Of a DNA stretch of 7,226 nucleotides, positions 1-5,287 are shown in pieces. A program made the translations under genes and the position numbers. Source of the stretch: DASTRU01 sp035761045 (lineage in GTDB: Bacteria > Pseudomonadota > Gammaproteobacteria > Burkholderiales > Burkholderiaceae_E); NCBI GenBank assembly GCA_035761045.1, contig DASTRU010000111.1:1-7226 (forward strand), written 5' to 3'. Numbering within the stretch: the first letter of the stretch is position 1; every line of letters starts with the position of its first letter. Below the pieces are notes generated by a model, which was not told the origin of the DNA, searched no databases, and was given only the letters and a program-made list of their open reading frames with translations.

Positions 1-639
1 GCCGGTTTCGGCAATCACGAAATTACCGCCGGTGATGCCCATGTCGGCTTGCAGAAAATGCGTGCGCAATATTTCGCGCGCCTCGCGAGTCATCTCGGCG
101 ATATCGGTTTTGCGTTTTCGCGCGTGCACGCGCGAAAACAAGTCCGCGATTTCGTCTTTGTCTTTATGAACGACGGGCGCGATGATGTGGCTCGGCGGTT
201 CGTTGCCATTTATTTGCAAGATGTACTCGCCTAAGTCGGTCTCCACGACTTGTACATCCGCGGCTTGAAGCGCGCTGTTTAGCGACATCTCCTCCGACAC
301 CATCGACTTACTTTTAATCGCCTTCTTCACACCATGCCGGCGGGCGATTTCAACGACTAAGCGCGCGGCATCCGCCGCCGATTCCGCCCACAAAACCTTC
401 GCACCACGGCGCGTAGCCTCGCGCTCGAAGCGCAGCAGCCATTGATCGAGATGCGCAAGGCCGCGTTCGCGCCGCTCGGCCGCCGCGTCTCGAGTAGCCT
501 CGAAATCATCAAGCTCCAAAATCGCATTCGCACGGCCGGCGACAAACTTAGTCGATAGCTTTTTAAGATTGGCTTGCAAACGCACGTCGGCCAACCGTTG
601 TTGAGCACGCGCTTTAAAGTGCATCGACTGAACTTGCAT
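1..639 (-). CDS. lutB: LutB (YkgF-type) lactate-utilisation iron-sulfur protein, N-terminal part, cut by the window edge
   Basis: Part of the LutABC complex, which oxidises L-lactate to pyruvate in the cytoplasm; LutB carries the ferredoxin-like iron-sulfur clusters. The window holds the first 213 codons; family members are about 470 residues, so the 4Fe-4S cysteine motifs of the C-terminal half lie off the left edge and cannot be checked. The visible part is the LUD (DUF162) domain, with hallmark stretches KSKSMVSEEMSLN (about 109-121), VETDLGEYILQ (132-142), EPPSHIIAPVVHKDKDEIADL (147-167), MTREAREILR (183-192) and ADMGITGGNFVIAETG (198-213). The start is the ATG at 639-637, preceded by AGGAGA, which overlaps the lutA stop codon; the gap to lutA is 9 bp, so the two genes are in one operon and probably coupled. 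LutC would be expected further left or elsewhere. A perfect 26-bp palindrome lies inside the gene (114-139). Identification is secure from sequence. Confidence 0.95.
   Translation of the reverse strand, partial: MQVQSMHFKARAQQRLADVRLQANLKKLSTKFVAGRANAILELDDFEATRDAAAERRERGLAHLDQWLLRFEREATRRGAKVLWAESAADAARLVVEIARRHGVKKAIKSKSMVSEEMSLNSALQAADVQVVETDLGEYILQINGNEPPSHIIAPVVHKDKDEIADLFSRVHARKRKTDIAEMTREAREILRTHFLQADMGITGGNFVIAETG
114..139. repeat. Perfect 26-bp palindrome with alternating CG-rich core, inside lutB
   Basis: The left half GTTTTCGCGCGTG is followed with no spacer by its exact reverse complement CACGCGCGAAAAC. The central 16 bases (119-134) alternate strictly pyrimidine-purine, the pattern that favours Z-DNA. 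The symmetry ends at 113/140. It lies within lutB codons for roughly Ser169 to Lys177 (minus strand). It could form a cruciform, or a hairpin in the lutB mRNA, or bind a dimeric protein; no function can be read from the sequence. Confidence 0.9.
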
Positions 640-644
640 CACGT

Positions 645-650
645 TCTCCT
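645..650 (-). promoter_or_regulatory. lutB ribosome binding site overlapping the lutA stop
   Basis: On the minus strand the sequence is TAG GAG AAC GTG ATG: the last two bases of the lutA stop codon begin the Shine-Dalgarno AGGAGA, 5 bases before the lutB ATG. This fixes the lutB start and implies that ribosomes finishing lutA help initiate lutB. Confidence 0.85.
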
Positions 651-1392
651 ACATGTCACCGGTAAGTAGTTGCGCGACATGTACTACCCTCGTTCGCTCA
701 TCGCCCGTGCGGCGTAAGCGGCCTTCGATGTTCAAGATGCAGCCGAGATCGCCAAGCACCACGGCGTCGGCGCCGCTTTCGCGAATATTCGTGCATTTTT
801 CATCCACGATAGCCGTGGAAATTTCGCCGTACTTCACCGCGAACGTTCCGCCAAAGCCGCAACAGGCCTCGCATCCCGCCATTTCGGTGAGACGTAGTCC
901 TGGCACGAGACTTAGCAGCTCACGCGGCTGACGTTTAACGCCTAATTCGCGTAGCCCCGAACACGAATCGTGATAAGTCACATGTCCTTGAAACGGCCGA
1001 CCATCGGGCAGAGTGCGCAGTTGCGCCACGTCCACCAAAAATTCGGTGAGCTCGTAGGTGCGCGACGCTAAATCAAGCGCCGCTTGTTTGAGCGGCGGGT
1101 CGTCGTTAAACAAATCGACGTAATGCTTGCGCACCATGCCGGCACAAGACCCCGACGGCACGACGACGTACGCAAACTCCGCGAATTCACGCAGCACCTT
1201 AGCCGCGAGCGCCCGCGCGCTAGGCGTGTCCCCGCTGTTGTAACCCGGTTGCCCGCAACAGGTTTGCTGCGGCGGCACCACAACGTCGTACCCAGCGTGC
1301 TCAATAAGCTTTAGCGCAGAGAAGCCGATGTCGGGCCGCATCACATCAACTAAGCAAGTAACGAGCAATCCAACTCGTGAACGTGTGGTCAT
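649..1392 (-). CDS. lutA: LutA (YkgE-type) lactate-utilisation Fe-S oxidoreductase subunit
   Basis: A 247-residue protein of two cysteine-rich (CCG) domains, as in the LutA/GlcF/HdrB group, acting with LutB and LutC in L-lactate oxidation in the cytoplasm. First domain: Cys13, the CCGQPG motif at Cys45-Cys46 and GSCAGM at Cys83. Second domain: HDSCSGLREL at Cys144, CEACCGFGG at Cys174/177/178 and DLGCILNI at Cys218. These are the expected cluster or disulfide ligand positions, and none is obviously missing. Length matches the family (about 240-250). The start ATG at 1392 follows AAGGAA with close spacing and begins the conserved VGLLVTCLVD strand, so an earlier start is unlikely. It is the first visible gene of a lutAB operon and is divergent from an iclR gene across 127 bp, which suggests local transcriptional control. 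Confidence 0.95.
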   Translation of the reverse strand: MTTRSRVGLLVTCLVDVMRPDIGFSALKLIEHAGYDVVVPPQQTCCGQPGYNSGDTPSARALAAKVLREFAEFAYVVVPSGSCAGMVRKHYVDLFNDDPPLKQAALDLASRTYELTEFLVDVAQLRTLPDGRPFQGHVTYHDSCSGLRELGVKRQPRELLSLVPGLRLTEMAGCEACCGFGGTFAVKYGEISTAIVDEKCTNIRESGADAVVLGDLGCILNIEGRLRRTGDERTRVVHVAQLLTGDM

Positions 1393-1422
1393 TTCCTTAC
1401 CTATTTGCGTCGATTTTCGGGT

Positions 1423-1451
1423 TGAAACTCAGGTTTCTTGCTTCATGAAAT
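1423..1451. promoter_or_regulatory. Cluster of TGAAA/TTTC half-sites in the lutA-iclR divergent region
   Basis: The inverted repeat GAAAC-TCAG-GTTTC lies at 1424-1437. The palindrome TTCATGAA follows at 1442-1449, and ATGAAAT (1445-1451) has an exact inverted partner ATTTCAT at 1476-1482, with centres 31 bp apart. Some IclR-family proteins (for example KdgR) recognise GAAAC/GTTTC inverted repeats, though with a 3-base rather than 4-base spacer. Assignment as operators of the adjacent IclR protein is inference. Confidence 0.4.
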
Positions 1452-1465
1452 CAAAATTAAATGCT

Positions 1466-1500
1466 GCACTAGCGAATTTCATCCCGCGCACTAGAATTCC
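1466..1500. repeat. 22-bp-spaced direct repeat GCACTAG...AATT between lutA and iclR
   Basis: GCACTAG occurs at 1466-1472 and again at 1488-1494, each copy followed by GAATT (1474-1478 and 1494-1498). The 22-bp period is close to two helical turns, so two protein units would bind the same face of the DNA. It lies 20-54 bp upstream of the iclR start, a good place for autoregulation. Function is inferred. Confidence 0.5.
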
Positions 1501-1519
1501 GTGAAACGGGAGCTTGACT

Positions 1520-2356
1520 ATGCCAACCATTGCACGACCGCTCACCTCTTCTCCAATGACAACGACTACTTCATTACCGCCGACGTCGCCAACGCCCTCG
1601 ACCGCAGTGCAGGTCATCGAACGCATGATGCGCTTATTAGACGCGTTGGCCGCGCATCAAGATCCGGTCAGCCTTAAGTTATTGGCGCAAGGCACGTCGC
1701 TTCATCCTTCAACGGCGCATCGGATCTTGAACGACATGGTCGCGTGTCGATTCGTCGATCGCGTCGAGCCCGGTACGTATCGACTCGGCATGCGTTTGCT
1801 CGAACTCGGCAACTTAGTTAAAGCGCGGCTATCGGTTCGCGACGCTGCGCTGCCGTATATGCGTAAGTTGCATCAAGCCACCGCGCAAACAGTTAATCTT
1901 TCCGTTCGGCAAGGCGATGAGATTGTGTACATCGAGCGTTCGTACTCAGAACGCAGCGGAATGCAAGTCGTCCGCGCCATCGGTGGTCGCGCGCCGCTTC
2001 ACCTCACCTCCGTCGGAAAATTATTTCTGTCGGTTGACGATCCGAAGAACGTACGCAATTACGCGACTCGTACCGGTCTTGCACCGCACACCGCCAATAG
2101 CATTACCGACATTGTCAAACTCGAACGCGAGCTTGCTCATACCCGCCAACGCGGCTATTCGCGTGATAACGAAGAATTAGAGTTAGGCGTGCGTTGTATC
2201 GCCGCGGGTATTCGTGATGACCAGGGCAAGCTCGTCGCGGGCCTATCGATTTCCGCACCCGCTGATCGCTTGCAAGAAGATTGGGTCGATGCCTTAACGC
2301 GGACCGCCGACGAAATTTCACGAGCCTTGGGTTATCACGGCGTCCAGCAAAATTAA
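1520..2356 (+). CDS. IclR-family transcriptional regulator, probable regulator of lutAB
   Basis: A 278-residue cytoplasmic DNA-binding protein. Residues about 30-90 form the winged helix-turn-helix (VIERMMRLLDAL, then LKLLAQGTSLHPSTAHRIL as the HTH, and the wing ending GTYRLGMRLLELG). Residues about 105-272 form the IclR effector-binding domain, with APLHLTSVGKLFL (158-170), RGYSRDNEELELGVRCIAAGI (211-231) and LSISAPADRL (242-251). The ATG at 1520 is preferred over the TTG two codons earlier because GGGAG at 1508-1512 sits 7 bases before it, whereas the TTG would be 1 base away. The first 28 residues are a Ser/Thr/Pro-rich tail not expected in the fold. It is divergent from lutA, which points to lactate or a related hydroxy acid as inducer; this is inference. 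No ligand can be named from sequence. Confidence 0.93.
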   Translation: MPTIARPLTSSPMTTTTSLPPTSPTPSTAVQVIERMMRLLDALAAHQDPVSLKLLAQGTSLHPSTAHRILNDMVACRFVDRVEPGTYRLGMRLLELGNLVKARLSVRDAALPYMRKLHQATAQTVNLSVRQGDEIVYIERSYSERSGMQVVRAIGGRAPLHLTSVGKLFLSVDDPKNVRNYATRTGLAPHTANSITDIVKLERELAHTRQRGYSRDNEELELGVRCIAAGIRDDQGKLVAGLSISAPADRLQEDWVDALTRTADEISRALGYHGVQQN

Positions 2357-2386
2357 ATAAGCGATTTGATTTGCATTTAGAAAAAG

Positions 2387-2422
2387 AAAAAGGGGGCGGC
2401 AGTTAAATGCCTCCCCCTTTTT
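2387..2422. terminator. Bidirectional intrinsic terminator between iclR and the convergent pbpG
   Basis: The left arm AAAAAGGGGG-C-GGCA (2387-2401) pairs with TGCC-T-CCCCCTTTTT (2408-2422) around the loop GTTAAA, with one C/T mismatch. The plus strand ends in five T's. The minus strand ends in TTTTT-C-TTTTT, so the element serves both the rightward iclR transcript and the leftward D,D-endopeptidase transcript. Confidence 0.92.
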
Positions 2423-2441
2423 ACTTGCGCTTACGCGTGAA

Positions 2442-3614
2442 TCAACGAATAACCGTCGTGCCGCGCACGCTAATGGGACCCGAATCAGCACGCTCTAAAC
2501 GCTCAATACGCTCGGGCGCCTTATCACTGCTTCGCTCCACCTTATCGACGACAACCGTTTTTTCAATCGAGTTTTTCTCGACGGCTTGCGACACGGTCGT
2601 TACGTTGCGCACGGAACTTCCGGCGTGCTCAAGCCAAGTACGAATGCGCCCAGCATCGCCAATTCGCGCCAACCGTCCTTGCGCGTCAAGCAACACCATC
2701 ACGAGCTTGCGCCCGGCGATTTCCGCTTGCATCACCAGGCACTGACCGGCCTCGGAGATATACCCCGTTTTTTGAAGGCCAATGTTCCAATCGGAATTCC
2801 TAACGAGTCGGTTCGTATTGTTGAACGTGATCATCCGGCGGCCGACCTGCACGCTGTGACTGGGGCTTGTTGAATACTCACGAATCAACGGGTGCTCGTA
2901 GGCTGTTTTAACAAGCTTCGCCAAGTCAGGCGCGCTCGAGCGATTACTTGGGGACAAACCACTCGAATCAACAAAGCGGGTGTTCGTCATTCCCAATTCA
3001 GCGGCCTTCCGATTCATCGCTTTAACGAAGGCACCGATACCGCCTGGGTAATGTCGCCCCAACGCCGAAGCAGCGCGGTTTTCCGAAGCCATGAGAGCTA
3101 AATGCAGCGCGTCCGCGCGTGACAACGCGGTGCCAAAACCAAGACGCGAGCGCGTGTTCTTCTCGGTGTCTCGGTCTTCGACGTCGATTTCAATCGTCTC
3201 GTCCAACGGAAGATTGGCATCGAGCACGACAAGCGCAGTCATCAATTTAGTAATTGATGCAATGGGCAAAACCGCGTGAGTGTTCTTTTCGAACAGGGTT
3301 TGACCGGTCGATTGATCAACCACCAAGGCGACGTTCGACTTGAGATTAAGCTCGTCTTGCAAACCATGCAGGCCGAGCTGCTGACCTAACGTAGGTTTTT
3401 CAACCTCGGGGGCAACGCGATACGCGGCGCGCTTTACGACGCTTTTACGCTCTGAAGAACGAGTAACGGTTTGACGACGCGTCGAGCTTTTTTTGACCTT
3501 AGAGCTAGACGACGCTTTTACTTGAGGTTCCGCCGCTTGAGCCTCGCCGGCCATATAGCCAAGCACGAGAACCAATGACAACAGCGAGATTAGCGAGGCA
3601 ATTGCCTTGTGCAT
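2442..3614 (-). CDS. pbpG: PbpG-type D-alanyl-D-alanine endopeptidase (PBP7/8-like, peptidase S11)
   Basis: A periplasmic serine peptidase that hydrolyses D-Ala-mDAP cross-links in peptidoglycan. The 390-residue product starts at the ATG at 3614, chosen because it begins a clean signal peptide (basic MHK, hydrophobic residues 4-22, cleavage near AQA at 25-27) with GGGAG 9 bases upstream; the longer open frame to 3716 would bury the signal. Residues 31-70 are a Ser/Lys/Arg-rich linker. The catalytic motifs are all present: SITK (Ser120, Lys123), SEN (177-179) and KTG (282-284), with SSGLSPSNRSSA at 217-228. After about residue 332 there is a roughly 58-residue charged tail that is not part of the S11 catalytic domain. 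An extended -10-like element (TG-C-TAGACT, complement of 3662-3670) may be its promoter. A DacA-type carboxypeptidase is less likely given the overall PbpG-like sequence and small size of the catalytic part. Confidence 0.9.
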   Translation of the reverse strand: MHKAIASLISLLSLVLVLGYMAGEAQAAEPQVKASSSSKVKKSSTRRQTVTRSSERKSVVKRAAYRVAPEVEKPTLGQQLGLHGLQDELNLKSNVALVVDQSTGQTLFEKNTHAVLPIASITKLMTALVVLDANLPLDETIEIDVEDRDTEKNTRSRLGFGTALSRADALHLALMASENRAASALGRHYPGGIGAFVKAMNRKAAELGMTNTRFVDSSGLSPSNRSSAPDLAKLVKTAYEHPLIREYSTSPSHSVQVGRRMITFNNTNRLVRNSDWNIGLQKTGYISEAGQCLVMQAEIAGRKLVMVLLDAQGRLARIGDAGRIRTWLEHAGSSVRNVTTVSQAVEKNSIEKTVVVDKVERSSDKAPERIERLERADSGPISVRGTTVIR

Positions 3615-3671
3615 GGAATCAGTCTCCCTGCCGTCCGTTTGACTTTTAGTGAGTCGAGTTGAGTCTAGCAT

Positions 3672-3830
3672 TTGAAAAACGTCACGATAGCGCTGAAAAA
3701 CGCGCAGCTTTCTCAAGTTTTGTTAGCACCGCTACCGTTCGATGAAATCAATGCCGGCATGACGCCGGCATTGATCAACAACGTGTTCGATAAGCGAAGT
3801 TTAAGCGACGGCTTACTCGCATCGAAGTGA
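3672..3830 (+). CDS. Possible 52-residue ORF of unknown function between pbpG and the Bug gene
   Basis: An open frame from TTG at 3672 to TGA at 3828-3830 translates to a protein-like sequence with segments KNVTIALKNAQLSQVLLAPL, LPFDEINAGMTPALINN and VFDKRSLSDGLLASK. There is no convincing Shine-Dalgarno (only GAG about 7 bases upstream), no ATG until codon 30, and the frame contains the 12-bp stem-loop at 3747-3775, which argues for a non-coding role. I do not recognise it. It could be a small protein, the tail of a decayed gene, or chance. Confidence 0.2.
   Translation: MKNVTIALKNAQLSQVLLAPLPFDEINAGMTPALINNVFDKRSLSDGLLASK
3747..3775 (-). terminator. Perfect 12-bp stem-loop downstream of the Bug gene, possible terminator
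   Basis: ATCAATGCCGGC (3747-3758) and GCCGGCATTGAT (3764-3775) are exact reverse complements around a 5-base loop. It lies about 70 bp beyond the stop of the leftward Bug gene and before the pbpG promoter region. On the minus strand only a short TTT follows the stem, so it is a weak intrinsic terminator at best; it could instead protect mRNA 3' ends or be a dispersed repeat unit. Confidence 0.4.
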
Positions 3831-3844
3831 CTAAGTTTGCGAAA

Positions 3845-4816
3845 TCATTCAGCGTATACGCCAGCTTTACGAATGATTGGGGTCCATTTCGCGATTTCAC
3901 TTTCCAACTGGGCTTTCAGCGCTTGAGGCGTCGCGTCCTTGGAGTCATAAACCGTGGCACCCAATTCGCTCATGCGCTTGGAAAACGCGGGGTCTTTCAG
4001 TCCAGTCTGAAGTGCTTGCACCAAACGATCGATTACGGGTTTCGGTGTTCCCTTCGGCGCGTACACACCATGCCAAACGCCGACTCGGAATCCCGCAAGA
4101 CCGGATTCATCAAGCGTAGGAATATCTTTAAAGTTGGCTAGCCGTTGCGCGGACGTCACGGCATAGGCCTTTACTTTTTGCGCTTGAATTTGCCCAGTGG
4201 TGTTGGTGGTCTGGTCGCATAGAAGATCCACCTGCCCTCCCATCAAATCGTTAAGCGCCGGAGCGGTGCCGCGATAGGGAACGGTCGTGAGGTCCTGCTG
4301 TATGGCGCTCATGAATAGCAGGCCGCAGAGATGGGACGCGGAGCCAATGCCGGCGTTGGCCATCGTCACCTTATTGCCGTTTGATTTTAGGTAGGCGAGC
4401 AGGTCTTTCACATTAGCCGCGGCCATTGTGGGCTTGGCAATCAAAGTCATCGGTGTGTCGACGACGAGCCCGACGTACTCATAACTTTTCAGTGGATCGA
4501 AAGGCAGGTTTTTATAAAGAGCGGGGGCCGTTGACATGCCGATATGCATGAGCAGCACGGTGTAACCATCGGGAGCTGCCTTGGCGACTTTGTTGGAACC
4601 GATCGTGCCGCCCGCTCCAGCCGCGTTATCGACAACGATCGTTTGCTTAAGGCTGGTGGACATCGCTTGCGCGAGCGAACGGGCCACCACATCCGTTGGT
4701 CCTCCGGCCGCGAATGGCACCACCATCGTGATCGGCCGATCCGGATATTCCGCCAACGCGGCGGTCGAAACCGCTAGCGCGGAGCAAAGCGAAAGCAGGG
4801 TCGTCAGCAACTTCAT
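3845..4816 (-). CDS. Bug/TctC-family tripartite tricarboxylate transporter substrate-binding protein
   Basis: A periplasmic binding protein of the Bug family, expanded in Burkholderiales, that captures carboxylates or similar small solutes. The mature part starts with the family signature EYPDRPITMVVPFAAGGPTDVVAR (23-46), then NAAGAGGTIGSNKVAKAAPDGYT (64-86), YKNLPFDPL (101-109), VPYRGTAPALNDLMGGQVDL (179-198) and WHGVYAPKGTPKPV. Residues 1-22 are a signal peptide ending ALA. Two ATGs are adjacent; the second (4816) is chosen because AGGAG lies 6 bases before it but only 3 before the first (4819). The 323-residue length is normal. No tctA or tctB membrane genes are nearby, so it is an orphan whose ligand and permease cannot be named. 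It is divergent from hemP. A perfect inverted repeat (4857-4875) upstream is a candidate operator. Confidence 0.93.
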   Translation of the reverse strand: MKLLTTLLSLCSALAVSTAALAEYPDRPITMVVPFAAGGPTDVVARSLAQAMSTSLKQTIVVDNAAGAGGTIGSNKVAKAAPDGYTVLLMHIGMSTAPALYKNLPFDPLKSYEYVGLVVDTPMTLIAKPTMAAANVKDLLAYLKSNGNKVTMANAGIGSASHLCGLLFMSAIQQDLTTVPYRGTAPALNDLMGGQVDLLCDQTTNTTGQIQAQKVKAYAVTSAQRLANFKDIPTLDESGLAGFRVGVWHGVYAPKGTPKPVIDRLVQALQTGLKDPAFSKRMSELGATVYDSKDATPQALKAQLESEIAKWTPIIRKAGVYAE

Positions 4817-4856
4817 CATCGTCTCCTGAAAGCCGGGCGTCTGTTGGCCCGTGGTG

Positions 4857-4875
4857 AACGTTGGCTTGCAACGTT
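4857..4875. promoter_or_regulatory. Perfect inverted repeat AACGTTG-N5-CAACGTT upstream of the Bug gene
   Basis: Two exact 7-base arms (4857-4863 and 4869-4875) around GCTTG, 41-59 bp upstream of the Bug gene start, in its promoter or leader. The size and symmetry fit a dimeric repressor or activator site; the cognate regulator is not in the window. The rest of 4820-5000 shows no gene or other clear element. Confidence 0.5.
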
Positions 4876-5007
4876 ATGACTCAAGCGTAACGGATGAAGT
4901 GCGCGGGCGCGCTCGGAAAAGCGTGCGATTCACCACGCCGACTTACGGCGATGACCCGTCAAGTTATCGAAAACGTGAGAAGGACGATCGAGTTTGGGTC
5001 GCATTGC

Positions 5008-5036
5008 TTGCCAAGCTCCCCAGAGGATGGTACTTT
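5008..5036 (+). promoter_or_regulatory. Candidate sigma-70 promoter of hemP
   Basis: TTGCCA (5008-5013, five of six matches to the -35 consensus) and TACTTT (5031-5036, a weak -10) are separated by exactly 17 bp. The predicted start near 5043 leaves a leader of about 57 bases before the hemP ATG. The Fur-box-like sequence follows immediately. Confidence 0.5.
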
Positions 5037-5039
5037 GAA

Positions 5040-5054
5040 TGCGAATCGTTCTTA
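5040..5054 (+). promoter_or_regulatory. Candidate Fur box at the hemP transcription start
   Basis: TGCGAAT-C-GTTCTTA matches the 7-1-7 Fur box form TGAGAAT-N-ATTCTCA at 11 of 14 positions. It sits just downstream of the predicted -10, where Fur-Fe2+ binding would block transcription in iron-replete cells. Fur control of hemP is known in related bacteria; use of this site here is inferred. Confidence 0.6.
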
Positions 5055-5099
5055 ATAGCGATTGCAACTCATCCTCCACTCGCTACCTTCGATATCGCC

Positions 5100-5279
5100 A
5101 TGAACTCATCCACGTTATCCACGTCTTCCTCGCGTGCCACAACTGTAAGGTCCGTTGCTCCCTCGGCGCTTGATTCGCGGCAGCTACTGCATGGCGCGCA
5201 GGTGGTTCAGATTCATCATCGCGGTGAAACTTACGTGCTGCGCGAAACACGTTTGGGCAAATTGATTCTTACTAAGTAA
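5100..5279 (+). CDS. hemP: HemP family haemin uptake protein
   Basis: A 59-residue protein whose C-terminal 35 residues match HemP: SALDSRQLLHGAQVVQIHHRGETYVLRETRLGKLILTK, with the family's DSRxLL, I-x-H-x-GxxYxLRxT and GKLILTK features. The first 24 residues are a variable Ser/Thr-rich leader. HemP is a small cytoplasmic protein linked to haem uptake and iron response; in some bacteria it promotes expression of the haem receptor gene, but its exact mechanism is not settled. The ATG at 5100 is the only Met in the conserved frame close to the domain, although its ribosome binding site is poor; the frame stays open back to 4851, but that part looks non-coding. No haem receptor or ABC genes follow: the next gene is convergent and begins 8 bp after the stop. 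A Fur-box-like site lies upstream. Confidence 0.88.
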   Translation: MNSSTLSTSSSRATTVRSVAPSALDSRQLLHGAQVVQIHHRGETYVLRETRLGKLILTK

Positions 5280-5287
5280 GTAACGCG

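Noticed and set aside
1429..1626. 65-residue minus-strand frame across the lutA-iclR region
   Set aside because: It overlaps the regulatory region and the start of iclR, and has no ribosome site or family resemblance.
3651..3665. Three tandem GAGTY pentamers upstream of pbpG
   Set aside because: Too short and low in information to support as an operator or a true tandem repeat.
3615..3716. N-terminal extension of the PbpG-type protein to 424 residues
   Set aside because: It would bury the signal peptide; the ATG at 3614 has a ribosome site and a proper signal sequence.
4851..5099. N-terminal extension of hemP to a 142-residue protein
   Set aside because: The added residues resemble no known domain, no ribosome site precedes the upstream ATG, and the stretch contains the promoter and Fur-box-like elements.
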